DNA from: an uncultured Selenomonadales bacterium
GTDB lineage: Bacteria; Bacillota; Negativicutes; Selenomonadales; Selenomonadaceae
Length of the DNA stretch: 19,380 nt
Reading direction: 5' to 3'
NCBI GenBank assembly: GCA_937877565.1
Contig: CALFJB010000003.1
Span: 1 to 19,380 of the forward strand
The position numbers were made by a program, and so were the translations under genes. Below, in pieces: positions 7,754 through 14,869 of this stretch. The stretch's first letter is position 1; each line of letters starts with the position of its first letter. The notes below the pieces were generated by a model. It was not told where the DNA came from. It made no database searches and saw only the letters and a program-made list of their open reading frames with translations.

Positions 7754-8155
7754 ATTTGCAACCAAAGTTTTTGATATTTTTCCATCTGGCTTACAACGTG
7801 CTGAAATACAGAATTGTAAAGCGCGGGATTTTGGCGCGTGGCACTTTCAAAAATTTCAAGCGGAATGGTTAATAAAATTGGCTTTTATCAGTCAAAACTT
7901 CGGCGGAAATTATAACGCGGCGTTTCTATGGAAAATCTCTACTACAAAATAATCATTAATTTATTTTTGATTGATTAACTTTGCAACCAAAGTTTTTGAT
8001 ATTTTTCCATCTGGCTTACAACGTGCTGAAGTACAGATTTATAAAGCGCGGGATTTTGGCGTGTGGCACTTTCAAAAATTTCAAGCGGAATGGTTAATAA
8101 AGTGGCTTTTTCAGTCAAAACTTCGGCGGAAATTACGGCGCGGCGTTTTTCTAAG
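7706..8155. repeat. 225-bp tandem duplication across a convergent gene junction
   Basis: Copy A is about 7706-7930 and copy B about 7931-8155. They align at a constant offset of 225 bases from about 7719 to 7875, then with small indels. Long blocks are identical, for example the words at 7756-7804 and 7981-8029. Copy A carries the true 3' end of the plus-strand gene; copy B carries the true 3' end of the minus-strand gene. Confidence 0.9.
7754..7974 (-). pseudogene. Decayed duplicate of the 3' end of the condensation/cNMP gene
   Basis: This spacer between two convergent stops is not empty. Its minus strand still reads QKLWLQI-stop, parallel to the authentic QKLWLQS end. It then loses frame through 1-2-base indels around 7876-7890, where copy A has extra bases relative to copy B. 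Its last ~30 bases (7944-7978) mirror on the plus strand the 3' end of the dual-OB-like gene, including a TAA in register. No function expected beyond spacer. Confidence 0.8.
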
Positions 8156-9792
8156 AAAACACTTTCATTGAGCAAGCCGCCAGCTTTAATAATGTCAAGC
8201 GCGTTAAACCAGCCGTCGCCGGTATCCAAACTGCGCGATAATTTTCCTTCGACGACGAAAACCAAATTTTTCTCCAGAATATCGCCAAAAATCCTGTCGC
8301 CTTCAAAGCGCGTGAGCAATTTAGAATTTTCAACAAGAATAGACGTTGCGCCTGTCGATTCACTCTGCAGGATTTTATTTTTATAAATGAAGTCGTTAAT
8401 AATCTTGCGTTCGTCTTCCTGCGAAACGTCTTTAGCCGACATATCAGCGGCAACTTTTCTGATATTTTCCATAAACTCCGCAAAAGGCGCGTGCCAATAA
8501 ACTAAAATTTGGCGCAAAATTAAATTATAAATATTTGCAAGACGTTCGCCCGCCTTCGCCCAAAATTGATTTTTATCGTAGCGGAAAGAAATTGATAAAT
8601 CTTGCATATTGTACTGAAAATAAATTCCAAGTTTCATACCTTGAGAATCCCACGAATTTTGCTCAACAATTTTTCCAGCAGGTGTAGCCTCAACTTGTGA
8701 ATAAAGTTTCCCGTCCACTGAAAAATCTAAAAAGCTCAAAAAATTGTCAAATAAATTTCCTCTGCGTGAAGTCAAATTTTCAATCGTCTGCCAATCAAAA
8801 AAGCTGTACGGTTGAGAAATTACCAACTGCTTAAATTGTTGCGTTACGATATTTTCAAGCGTCATGCTATTTGAAACTTTAAGGCGCACGGGCATTAAAT
8901 TTAATGAAAAATTTTGCGCAGATTTACTGTTTGAAATGAGTTGACAGAAAAAAACGTCAGGATTTTTATTCGTGGCTTGCAATAAAAATCCCCACGCAGT
9001 TTGTAAAATCGTCATCAACATGACGCGATTATTTTGAGCCTTGCCGCGCAAATCAGATAAAATATCAGCGGGAATTTTCACGCGGTAAATTTCTTCATTG
9101 TACTTGCCGGAAATTTCCTTTGAAAATGGAACTTTCGGCGGCGCAGGTAAATTTTTCAAAATATCCGTCCAATATTCTTTGACGCGATTTTCAATTTGCG
9201 GCGGCTTAACTTCTGCGCGAGGTTCAAATTTTGCGTACTTGGTATTTGAAAAAATCGAATTGAAAAAACTTTCGACGTTAAATCTTTGAGAAATTAACTG
9301 CGAAACTGTAACCAAAACTGCCGACTCATCTTCAGCTGTGCGAAAAACAGAAAACCTAATCAAATTGCCGCGTTTAATGTCAAAATTTAATCGCCTGTCA
9401 GCCTCCATAATTTTTATCAAAGTTTCGTCAAGTTCGTCTGCGTCCAGTTTCAAAACGCGAAAAACAATTTCCGGAATAATTTCACGCCGCGCAAAAATAA
9501 TTTTAACCGTGCGCGTTCCGACGTTGCAGAAATTGGCGCGAAAATTTTCATCTTCAGTAACCAAACTTTTTACCGCACGATTAAATTGCATTGGCAAAAT
9601 TTCGCCTTGAATTTTGTACAAAGTTTGAACGCAAAAATGCGGCGATATAAAATTTTTACGCTCAAAAAAACGATTTTCTTCAGCCGTAAGCTCGCACACT
9701 TCATCAATCTGATTTTTATTGTAATTTGCATCCAAAACAAATTTGCCGTAAATCTGCTCCAAAACTTTTTTTTCTTCAGCTGTAATTTCCAA
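7975..9792 (-). CDS. NRPS condensation-like domain (motif lost) fused to cNMP-binding-like domain
   Basis: 605 residues. Residues about 45-440 follow the course of a condensation/acyltransferase fold: 'RRLNFDIKRGNLIRFSVF' (133-150) equals the usual R-F-D-x-xxGPLLR segment. FCQLISNSK...NLMPVRL (282-304) equals the G-R-x-x-N-x-LP-R latch region, and LSISFRYDKNQF (399-410) equals the late strand. The catalytic HHxxxDG position, however, reads SQLISQR (164-170), so both His, the Asp and the Gly are gone and ordinary condensation chemistry is unlikely. Residues about 483-600 look like a cyclic-nucleotide-binding beta-roll (LVFVVEGKLSRSL, then GLLNESVFLEKRRAVISAEV..LLTIPLEIF) with a helical end but no DNA-binding domain. 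Start is TTG 9792 with GGGGG eight bases upstream; no better Met lies near. No adenylation or carrier domain is nearby. A regulatory or scaffolding role is possible; function unknown. Confidence 0.7.
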   Translation of the reverse strand: MEITAEEKKVLEQIYGKFVLDANYNKNQIDEVCELTAEENRFFERKNFISPHFCVQTLYKIQGEILPMQFNRAVKSLVTEDENFRANFCNVGTRTVKIIFARREIIPEIVFRVLKLDADELDETLIKIMEADRRLNFDIKRGNLIRFSVFRTAEDESAVLVTVSQLISQRFNVESFFNSIFSNTKYAKFEPRAEVKPPQIENRVKEYWTDILKNLPAPPKVPFSKEISGKYNEEIYRVKIPADILSDLRGKAQNNRVMLMTILQTAWGFLLQATNKNPDVFFCQLISNSKSAQNFSLNLMPVRLKVSNSMTLENIVTQQFKQLVISQPYSFFDWQTIENLTSRRGNLFDNFLSFLDFSVDGKLYSQVEATPAGKIVEQNSWDSQGMKLGIYFQYNMQDLSISFRYDKNQFWAKAGERLANIYNLILRQILVYWHAPFAEFMENIRKVAADMSAKDVSQEDERKIINDFIYKNKILQSESTGATSILVENSKLLTRFEGDRIFGDILEKNLVFVVEGKLSRSLDTGDGWFNALDIIKAGGLLNESVFLEKRRAVISAEVLTEKATLLTIPLEIFESATRQNPALYKSVLQHVVSQMEKYQKLWLQS

Positions 9793-9850
9793 AACTATTC
9801 CCCCGTAAATTTTTTATACATTATCGCTTGAAATTAAATTTTTGTCTAGA

Positions 9851-9877
9851 ATAAAAAAGCAGGGTAAAAAACCTGCT
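9851..9877 (-). terminator. Rho-independent terminator after the hydrolase remnant
   Basis: AGCAGG (9858-9863) pairs with CCTGCT (9872-9877); on the minus strand the stem is followed by TTTTTTAT. It lies 20 bases after the hydrolase stop and before the condensation/cNMP gene, which therefore needs its own promoter nearby (none identified with confidence). Confidence 0.75.
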
Positions 9878-9896
9878 GAAAATTTTTAGTTTGGAA

Positions 9897-10626
9897 TTAC
9901 AAGTTGTCTTTGAAAAATTTTTCGATTTTGTTGAACGGGATAATTTTCATATTGTCATATAAATCAACGTGACTTGCGCCCGGAATAATCAGTAATTCTT
10001 TGTTGTTGCCGGAAAGTTTTTTGAAGGCGTCTTCGCTGTAATATCTTGAATGCGCTTTTTCGCCGTGAATCATCAGCACGGGCGTTTCAATTTCTGCACT
10101 GTAAGTTAAAAGCGGCATATTCATAAAATCCAGCAATGAAGACAAAGTTGCGCCGGTAGTGGAGCCAAAAGAGCGTGGATGATAACCGCGTTTTGTCTGA
10201 TAAAAGCTGTGATAATCTTTGACGAATTGAGGCGTATCTGCAGAAATTTCAGTTGGAACACCGCCTGCCATTGCGTAATTACCATTTCTATAATCAATCG
10301 TGCGTTGAGCAGAAATTTTTTTTGCGAGCGTCCATTCGTTCCCTTTGAATTGTGTCAGCGTCTTTGTCGTTATCGAAGTAGCCATTGGCAATATTGCGGC
10401 TCATATCGTACATTGTGGAAGTTACAGTTGCTTTAATTCGTGTATCTTGCGCGGCGGCGTTCAGTGCAAATCCGCCCCAACCGCAAATTCCCAAAATTCC
10501 AATTCTGTCAGCATCAACATTTTTTTCATTAGACAAAAAATCTACAGCCTTCATTGCAAAATTTCCGCCAAACGTTAAAAAAGTTCCAACTGCAAGTGCC
10601 GCCAAAATTTTTTTATTAAATTTCAT
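9897..10626 (-). pseudogene. Alpha/beta hydrolase (DLH-like), internal deletion plus frameshift
   Basis: The gene starts at ATG 10624-10626 with AGGAGG nearby and a secretion-like N-terminus (MKFNKKILAALAVGTF). The product then jumps straight to MKAVDFLSNEKNVDADRIGILGICGWGG, which in full-length relatives lies more than 100 residues in, so the first half of the fold is missing. GICGWGG is a nucleophile elbow with Cys as candidate nucleophile; GASHVDLYD near the end carries the catalytic His. The frame is broken: the first frame ends at 10294, while the second, open through to the stop at 9897, carries KISAQRTIDYRNGNYAMAGG. Removing one base from the run of eight T at 10316-10323 would rejoin them. 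The next gene upstream is also decayed. A sequencing slip could explain the frameshift but not the deletion. Confidence 0.75.
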
Positions 10627-10639
10627 AAATTTTTCCTCC

Positions 10640-11283
10640 TCAAGTTTTATAAACTGCCTTCAAAATTGGATCTTCCGGCGTGATTAAACGCTCAAAAGTT
10701 TTCTGCAAATCTTCAAGTTTAACAATGTCCGTAACGTAAATTTCAGGATTTATAATTTTCTTTGCAATAATATCAAAACTGCACGATTTATATTAACGGG
10801 AATTGTTTCAGTCATACTGTTGCCAATCATAATAACTTTGCCGCCGGGCTTTACAGTTTGAATGCAATGATCCAACGCACTAGCCGCGCCGACAACTTCA
10901 AAAGCAACATCAAAACCTTTGGGCAAAATTTTTTTCACGTCTTCACGAATAGTTTTATCTTCAAAAAATTCATCAACAAAACCTGCTTTTTTCGCAACTG
11001 CAACTTTGTGATCGTGAAGTTTCGACATTGCAACATAAGCCGCGCTGGATTTTTTTGCAAGTTCCGCTATCATATGCCCAATAATTCCTGTGCCAACAAC
11101 CAAAACTTTTTGCCAAAGTTTGATATTTGCTTTTCCTACAGCGTGATAGGCAACCATAAACATATCACATTCGCTGCAATAAAGATTTGCCCAAAAAGTT
11201 ACACGATCTCCAACTTTAAAATTACTTTCGCCGGGATTCGTAACAACGCCGCAAAATTCGTGCCCCATTACAAAATCTTGTAA
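10640..11283 (-). pseudogene. Zinc-dependent alcohol dehydrogenase (MDR family), multiply deleted
   Basis: Fragments of a medium-chain dehydrogenase are collinear but incomplete. MGHEFCGVV..VGDRVTFWANLYCSEC begins at the middle of the GroES-like domain; the first ~55 residues are absent, with no ribosome site before 11268. From CSECDMF the product jumps to VAYHAVGKANIKL, losing most of the structural-zinc lobe. The Rossmann domain VLVVGTGIIGHMIAELA to GGKVIMIGNSMTETIPVNINRAV is preserved. The frame then fails and a further stretch is lost; the true C-terminus (DIIAKKIINPEIYVTDIVKLEDL to the TGA at 10640-10642) continues in another frame. It probably once preceded the hydrolase gene in a two-gene unit. 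Not expected to be functional. Confidence 0.8.
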
Positions 11284-11312
11284 ATTGGAACTGAAAAAAA
11301 TTTGCGCAGACG

Positions 11313-11325
11313 TGACAAATTGTCA
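11313..11325. promoter_or_regulatory. Candidate operator, perfect 13-bp palindrome
   Basis: TGACAA-A-TTGTCA, a perfect 6-1-6 palindrome, lies 79 bases before the SPFH gene in a non-coding stretch of about 120 bases. The size and symmetry suit a dimeric repressor. I could not place a convincing -35/-10 pair here (best -10 guess TGTAAA near 11375). Confidence 0.4.
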
Positions 11326-11403
11326 TACACGGAAGAATTTTGCAGGAATAGTTAAACTTTTTCAAGAATTAACTTGTAAATTTTTTTTAAGGAGAAATGA
11401 AAA

Positions 11404-12849
11404 ATGGGCTTTATACAAACGGCGATTGGAGCTGTAACAGGTTCAATCAGCGGCGTACTCAACGACCAATGGAAAGAATATTTTTACTGCGACAGTTTGA
11501 GCGCGGATATTTTAGTTGCGAAAGGTCACAAACGCACTAAGCGCGGAAGTAACAGCGGCGACGACAATATTATTACTCAAGGTTCACTGGTTGCCGTCAA
11601 TAACGGGCAGTGTATGATGGTTGTTGAAAATGGCAAAGTTGTTGATTTTATCGCAGAGCCGGGCGAATACAAATACGATAGAAGTACCGAGCCTTCACTT
11701 TTTGGCGGCGGAAATTTGGCGGTAAACATTCAAGAAATTTTTTATCAGATTGGACACCGTTTCACATACGGCGGCGAAACCGGCAAAGATCAGCGCGTTT
11801 ATTATTTCAATACCAAAGAAATTGTCGGCAATAAATACGGCACGCCTACGCCTATTCCGTTCCGCGTCGTCGATAATAATATTGGCTTGGACGTTGACAT
11901 TTCTATAAAATGTTTCGGCTCGTACAGTTACAAAATTGTTAATCCTATTCTGTTTTATACCAACGTTTGCGGCAACGTTGCAGAAACTTACAACCGTGAA
12001 GAAATTGACAGACAACTTAAATCTGAATTAATGACGGCGTTACAGCCTGCCTTTGCAAAAATTTCTGAAATGGGTATTCGTTACAGCGCGTTACCTGCTC
12101 ATACAACCGAAATTGCGGACGCCCTTAATCAAGTTTTGAGTAAAAAATGGGGCGAATTGCGCGGCTTGCAAATTGTTTCGTTCGGCGTTTCAAACGTCAG
12201 CGCAAATGAAGAAGACGTTGCAATGATTAAAGAAATGCAACGCACGGGCGCACTTAGAAACCCTGCAATGGCGGCGGCACATTTGACGAACGCACAAGCG
12301 GCGGCTATGCAAACTGCGGCGGGTAATACTGCGGGCGCGGCTATTGGATTTATGGGAATGAATATGGCGCAAAACGCGGGCGGCTTAAATGCAAATAATC
12401 TGTTTGCACTTTCTCAACAACAACAAATGCAACAAGCTCAAATGCAACAACCTCAAGTTCAACAGCAAGCTCCGCCTCCTCAACCTAAACAAGAAACCGG
12501 CTGGAAATGTGATGACTGCGGACACACCGGCAATACCGGCAAATTCTGCGCGAATTGCGGACATCCTCAACATAAGCCGCAAAATGACGGCTGGAAATGT
12601 GAAAGTTGCGGACACGAAGGCAATACCGGTAAATTCTGCGCCGAATGTGGCAAGCCGAAACCTTCAGCCGCTGACGAATGGACTTGTTTAAAATGCGGCA
12701 CTGTCAACAAAGGCAAATTCTGTTCAGATTGTGGTGCGCCTAAACCTTCAGCAGAAACGAAAGACCCTAACGTTTGGACTTGTTCAGCTTGCGGTACTGT
12801 CAACAAAGGCAGACGTTTTTGTGCCGAATGTGGCAAGCCTCGTGGTTGA
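11404..12849 (+). CDS. SPFH/Band-7 protein with four C-terminal zinc ribbons (YdjI-like)
   Basis: 481 residues. Residues about 20-270 form an SPFH/band-7 domain of the YdjI ('virion core protein-like') branch: DQWKEYFYCDSLSADILV, the G-x-L-V-A-V-NNGQ strand, EPGEYKYD and IGLDVDISIKCFGSYSYKI. SPFH proteins oligomerise on membranes; YdjI of Bacillus subtilis works with YdjG, YdjH and PspA in envelope stress. An Ala/Met-rich segment (about 290-330) and a Gln-rich linker (about 335-362) lead to four tandem CxxC...CxxC zinc ribbons (366-481) of two kinds: two with GNTGKFC and two with TVNKG(K/RR)FC, suggesting pairwise duplication. No signal peptide. ATG 11404 has AAGGAG nine bases upstream. It is the first gene of the plus-strand operon, followed at its TGA by repeat copy 3. 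Confidence 0.9.
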   Translation: MGFIQTAIGAVTGSISGVLNDQWKEYFYCDSLSADILVAKGHKRTKRGSNSGDDNIITQGSLVAVNNGQCMMVVENGKVVDFIAEPGEYKYDRSTEPSLFGGGNLAVNIQEIFYQIGHRFTYGGETGKDQRVYYFNTKEIVGNKYGTPTPIPFRVVDNNIGLDVDISIKCFGSYSYKIVNPILFYTNVCGNVAETYNREEIDRQLKSELMTALQPAFAKISEMGIRYSALPAHTTEIADALNQVLSKKWGELRGLQIVSFGVSNVSANEEDVAMIKEMQRTGALRNPAMAAAHLTNAQAAAMQTAAGNTAGAAIGFMGMNMAQNAGGLNANNLFALSQQQQMQQAQMQQPQVQQQAPPPQPKQETGWKCDDCGHTGNTGKFCANCGHPQHKPQNDGWKCESCGHEGNTGKFCAECGKPKPSAADEWTCLKCGTVNKGKFCSDCGAPKPSAETKDPNVWTCSACGTVNKGRRFCAECGKPRG

Positions 12850-12930
12850 TTAGGGATTAGGGAATAAGGGCTAAGGGTTAGGGATTTTCCCCTATTCAAT
12901 ATTCCTTAACCCCTAGTCCTTAGCCCCTAA
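12850..12930 (+). repeat. Heptad hairpin repeat, copy 3 (G-quadruplex-like arm)
   Basis: Starts on the base after the TGA of the SPFH gene. Five heptads of TTAGGGA/CTAAGGG type (12850-12884), TTTT, then six C-rich heptads (12889-12930). The first arm has five GGG tracts at regular 4-base spacing in the mRNA-sense strand, a canonical four-tract G-quadruplex pattern, and can alternatively fold into a hairpin with the second arm. Confidence 0.85.
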
Positions 12931-12979
12931 TGAGCGACAATAAATTTTCTTACTCATCAAATTTATAAGGAGCGAATTT

Positions 12980-14080
12980 ATGGCGAATACGTCAGTTAGT
13001 TATAAATGCCCAAATTGCGGTGCGCCGCTTAGTTTCCAGCCGGGCAAAAAAACTGTAACCTGCGAATATTGCGGCACTGAATTTGAAGTTGCGGCGATTG
13101 AGGAAATGTTTCAATCACAAAACGAAATGGCAACCGCCGCCGCTGAAGCTCAACAATCCAAATGGGATATTGCGGGCGCGGGCGAAAATTGGTTACCTGC
13201 AGAAATTTCAAATTTGCAAGCGTTCACTTGCTCCAGTTGTGGCGCGGAATTAGTTTGCGATGAAAATACTATGGCTACAGAATGCGTTTATTGCGGCAAC
13301 CCTACGATGATTCCAAAACGTTTTGACGGCAAATTAAAACCTGATTATGTTATACCTTTCAAAAAGACGAAGGCGGACGCCGTTGCCGCGTTGAAAAATT
13401 TCTACAAGGGACATTATCTTTTGCCGGACAATTTTACGGCAAATAACCGCGTTGAGGCGATTCAGCCTATGTACGTACCTTTTTGGCTTTTCGATTCCAG
13501 AATTAATTCACAGGCTGAATTTAAAGCTAAAAAAATTCGCCGCTACGATTCCGGCAATATGATTGTTACTGAAACGAAATTTTATAACTGTCAACGCGTT
13601 GCCACAATGAGTTTTGAAAAAATTCCCGCCGACGGCTCAAAGAAAATGGACGATGCCTACATGGAAAGTATTGAGCCTTTCAACTATTCGGAGCTTGTAC
13701 CATTCAGCACGGCTTATTTGACAGGTTATCTTGCCGACAAATACGACGTTACCGCCGAAGAGTGCGCCGCTCGCGCAGATAAACGCGTTGAAAATTCTGC
13801 TATCGAAGTTTTAAAAAGTTCGGTTAAAGATTTTAACAGCGTTGAAATGGTAAATTCCGCCGTTGTCAAGGAAGTTGGAAAAGTTATTTACGCGCTTGTT
13901 CCAGTTTGGATTTTAACCACGCGCTATAATGACAAGCCGTATACTTTTATGATGAACGGGCAGACGGGTAAAGTTGTAGGAAGTTTGCCATACGACAGCG
14001 GCAAGGCGTTTAAATATCCTGCGATCGCCGCGCTTGCGTCAATGCCGGTATTTTACATTTTGGCTAGTATGTTTTTGTAA
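12980..14080 (+). CDS. Two-zinc-ribbon membrane protein (YdjG-like)
   Basis: 366 residues. The first zinc ribbon is CPNCGAPL..CEYCGTEF (Cys10, 13, 28, 31), of the TFIIB/primase-like type. The second is CSSCGAEL..CVYCGNP (Cys84, 87, 102, 105). A soluble middle region contains VIPFKKTKADAVAAL (124-138) and MYVPFWLFDS, which recur in this family. A single hydrophobic segment lies at the very end (about 344-366, YPAIAALASMPVFYILASMFL), so the protein is tail-anchored. This layout fits YdjG of the B. subtilis ydjFGHI operon, where YdjG and YdjH form a membrane complex linked to PspA and YdjI. The ATG has AAGGAG seven bases upstream. It lies between the SPFH and TPM genes, 12 bases before the latter. 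The role in envelope stress is inferred from family and context. Confidence 0.85.
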   Translation: MANTSVSYKCPNCGAPLSFQPGKKTVTCEYCGTEFEVAAIEEMFQSQNEMATAAAEAQQSKWDIAGAGENWLPAEISNLQAFTCSSCGAELVCDENTMATECVYCGNPTMIPKRFDGKLKPDYVIPFKKTKADAVAALKNFYKGHYLLPDNFTANNRVEAIQPMYVPFWLFDSRINSQAEFKAKKIRRYDSGNMIVTETKFYNCQRVATMSFEKIPADGSKKMDDAYMESIEPFNYSELVPFSTAYLTGYLADKYDVTAEECAARADKRVENSAIEVLKSSVKDFNSVEMVNSAVVKEVGKVIYALVPVWILTTRYNDKPYTFMMNGQTGKVVGSLPYDSGKAFKYPAIAALASMPVFYILASMFL

Positions 14081-14092
14081 GGCGGTGGAGCT

Positions 14093-14869
14093 ATGATTAA
14101 AAATATCTGCGCGACGATTTTATTTTTGGTTGCAATGAGTTTTAGTGTAACTTTCGCCTCAATGCCTGCAAGAATGATTGACGCCGAAGTTTTTGACAAT
14201 TCTCAAACTCTTTCAAAAAATGAAATTCAATCTCTAACAAATAAAATTCAAACTGTTCAACAAAAACACGGCGTTAAAATTGGAATTGAATTTTTAAAAT
14301 CAATCGGCAATGCAAATATCGCAAACGCCGCGCACGAACTTTTAAATAAACATTACGACGGCGCGGCGAACGGCGGAATTATTTTTGTTGTGGTAATGGA
14401 TTCAAGAAATTGGTATGTTGCCACTGATTCAAAAATGGATATGCTTATACCGAACGCCAAAGATATTGGCAACCAATTAATAAATAACCTGCGCGACGGC
14501 GATTATTTCGGCGCGTGCGAAGACTACATTAACGCGGTTGATAAATCTTTGAGTTACTACGAACAAAACGGCGCGGCTTATAATTCTGACGACGAATTTA
14601 ATATTATGGCGGCAATGGCGGCAGTTATTTTGGGAATTTTTTTCGGCGTTATGGTTCGTTCGTGGCTTATCGGCTCAATGTCGAATGTTCATCACGAGGC
14701 GGCGGCGTTGGATTACCTCAAACGTGAAACTGTCAAATTTATTAAAAATCGTGATACGTATCTTTACACCAACACTGAACGCAGAGTTAAACCGCAAAGT
14801 TCAGGCGGACGTGGAAGCAGTGGCGGCGGCAGTCATTCAGGCGGCGGTGGAGCCGGAGGAAGTTTTTAA
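14093..14869 (+). CDS. TPM-domain membrane protein with Gly/Ser tail (YdjH-like)
   Basis: 258 residues: signal peptide (1-23, cleavage near FAS-MP), an extracytoplasmic TPM domain (about 33-155; FDNSQTLSKNEIQSL, then NGGIIFVVVMDSRNWYVATD), a transmembrane segment (about 171-195) and a cytoplasmic stretch ending in a glycine/serine-rich tail (236-258, GGGSHSGGGGAGGSF). TPM domains occur in the plant PSII-repair protein TLP18.3 and in bacterial membrane-stress proteins; some show phosphatase activity. The Gly-rich tail ending in GGSF is common in the family, possibly a docking or modification site. The ATG follows a GGTGGAG only two to three bases away. The tail's GGAGGAAG also serves as ribosome binding site for the next gene, so translation is tightly linked. 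It belongs with its two upstream neighbours as a YdjI-G-H trio. Confidence 0.88.
   Translation: MIKNICATILFLVAMSFSVTFASMPARMIDAEVFDNSQTLSKNEIQSLTNKIQTVQQKHGVKIGIEFLKSIGNANIANAAHELLNKHYDGAANGGIIFVVVMDSRNWYVATDSKMDMLIPNAKDIGNQLINNLRDGDYFGACEDYINAVDKSLSYYEQNGAAYNSDDEFNIMAAMAAVILGIFFGVMVRSWLIGSMSNVHHEAAALDYLKRETVKFIKNRDTYLYTNTERRVKPQSSGGRGSSGGGSHSGGGGAGGSF

Noticed and set aside
7971..8171. Small plus-strand frame over the duplicated segment
   Set aside because: It is antisense to the conserved 3' end of the condensation/cNMP gene and has no ribosome site.
10294..10391. Programmed frameshift in the hydrolase
   Set aside because: The A/T run could slip, but the protein also lacks half of its fold, so a decayed gene is simpler.
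12385..12899. Open frames on both strands over the SPFH C-terminus
   Set aside because: Shadows created by the repetitive zinc-ribbon and Gln-rich coding sequence; the SPFH frame explains the region completely.
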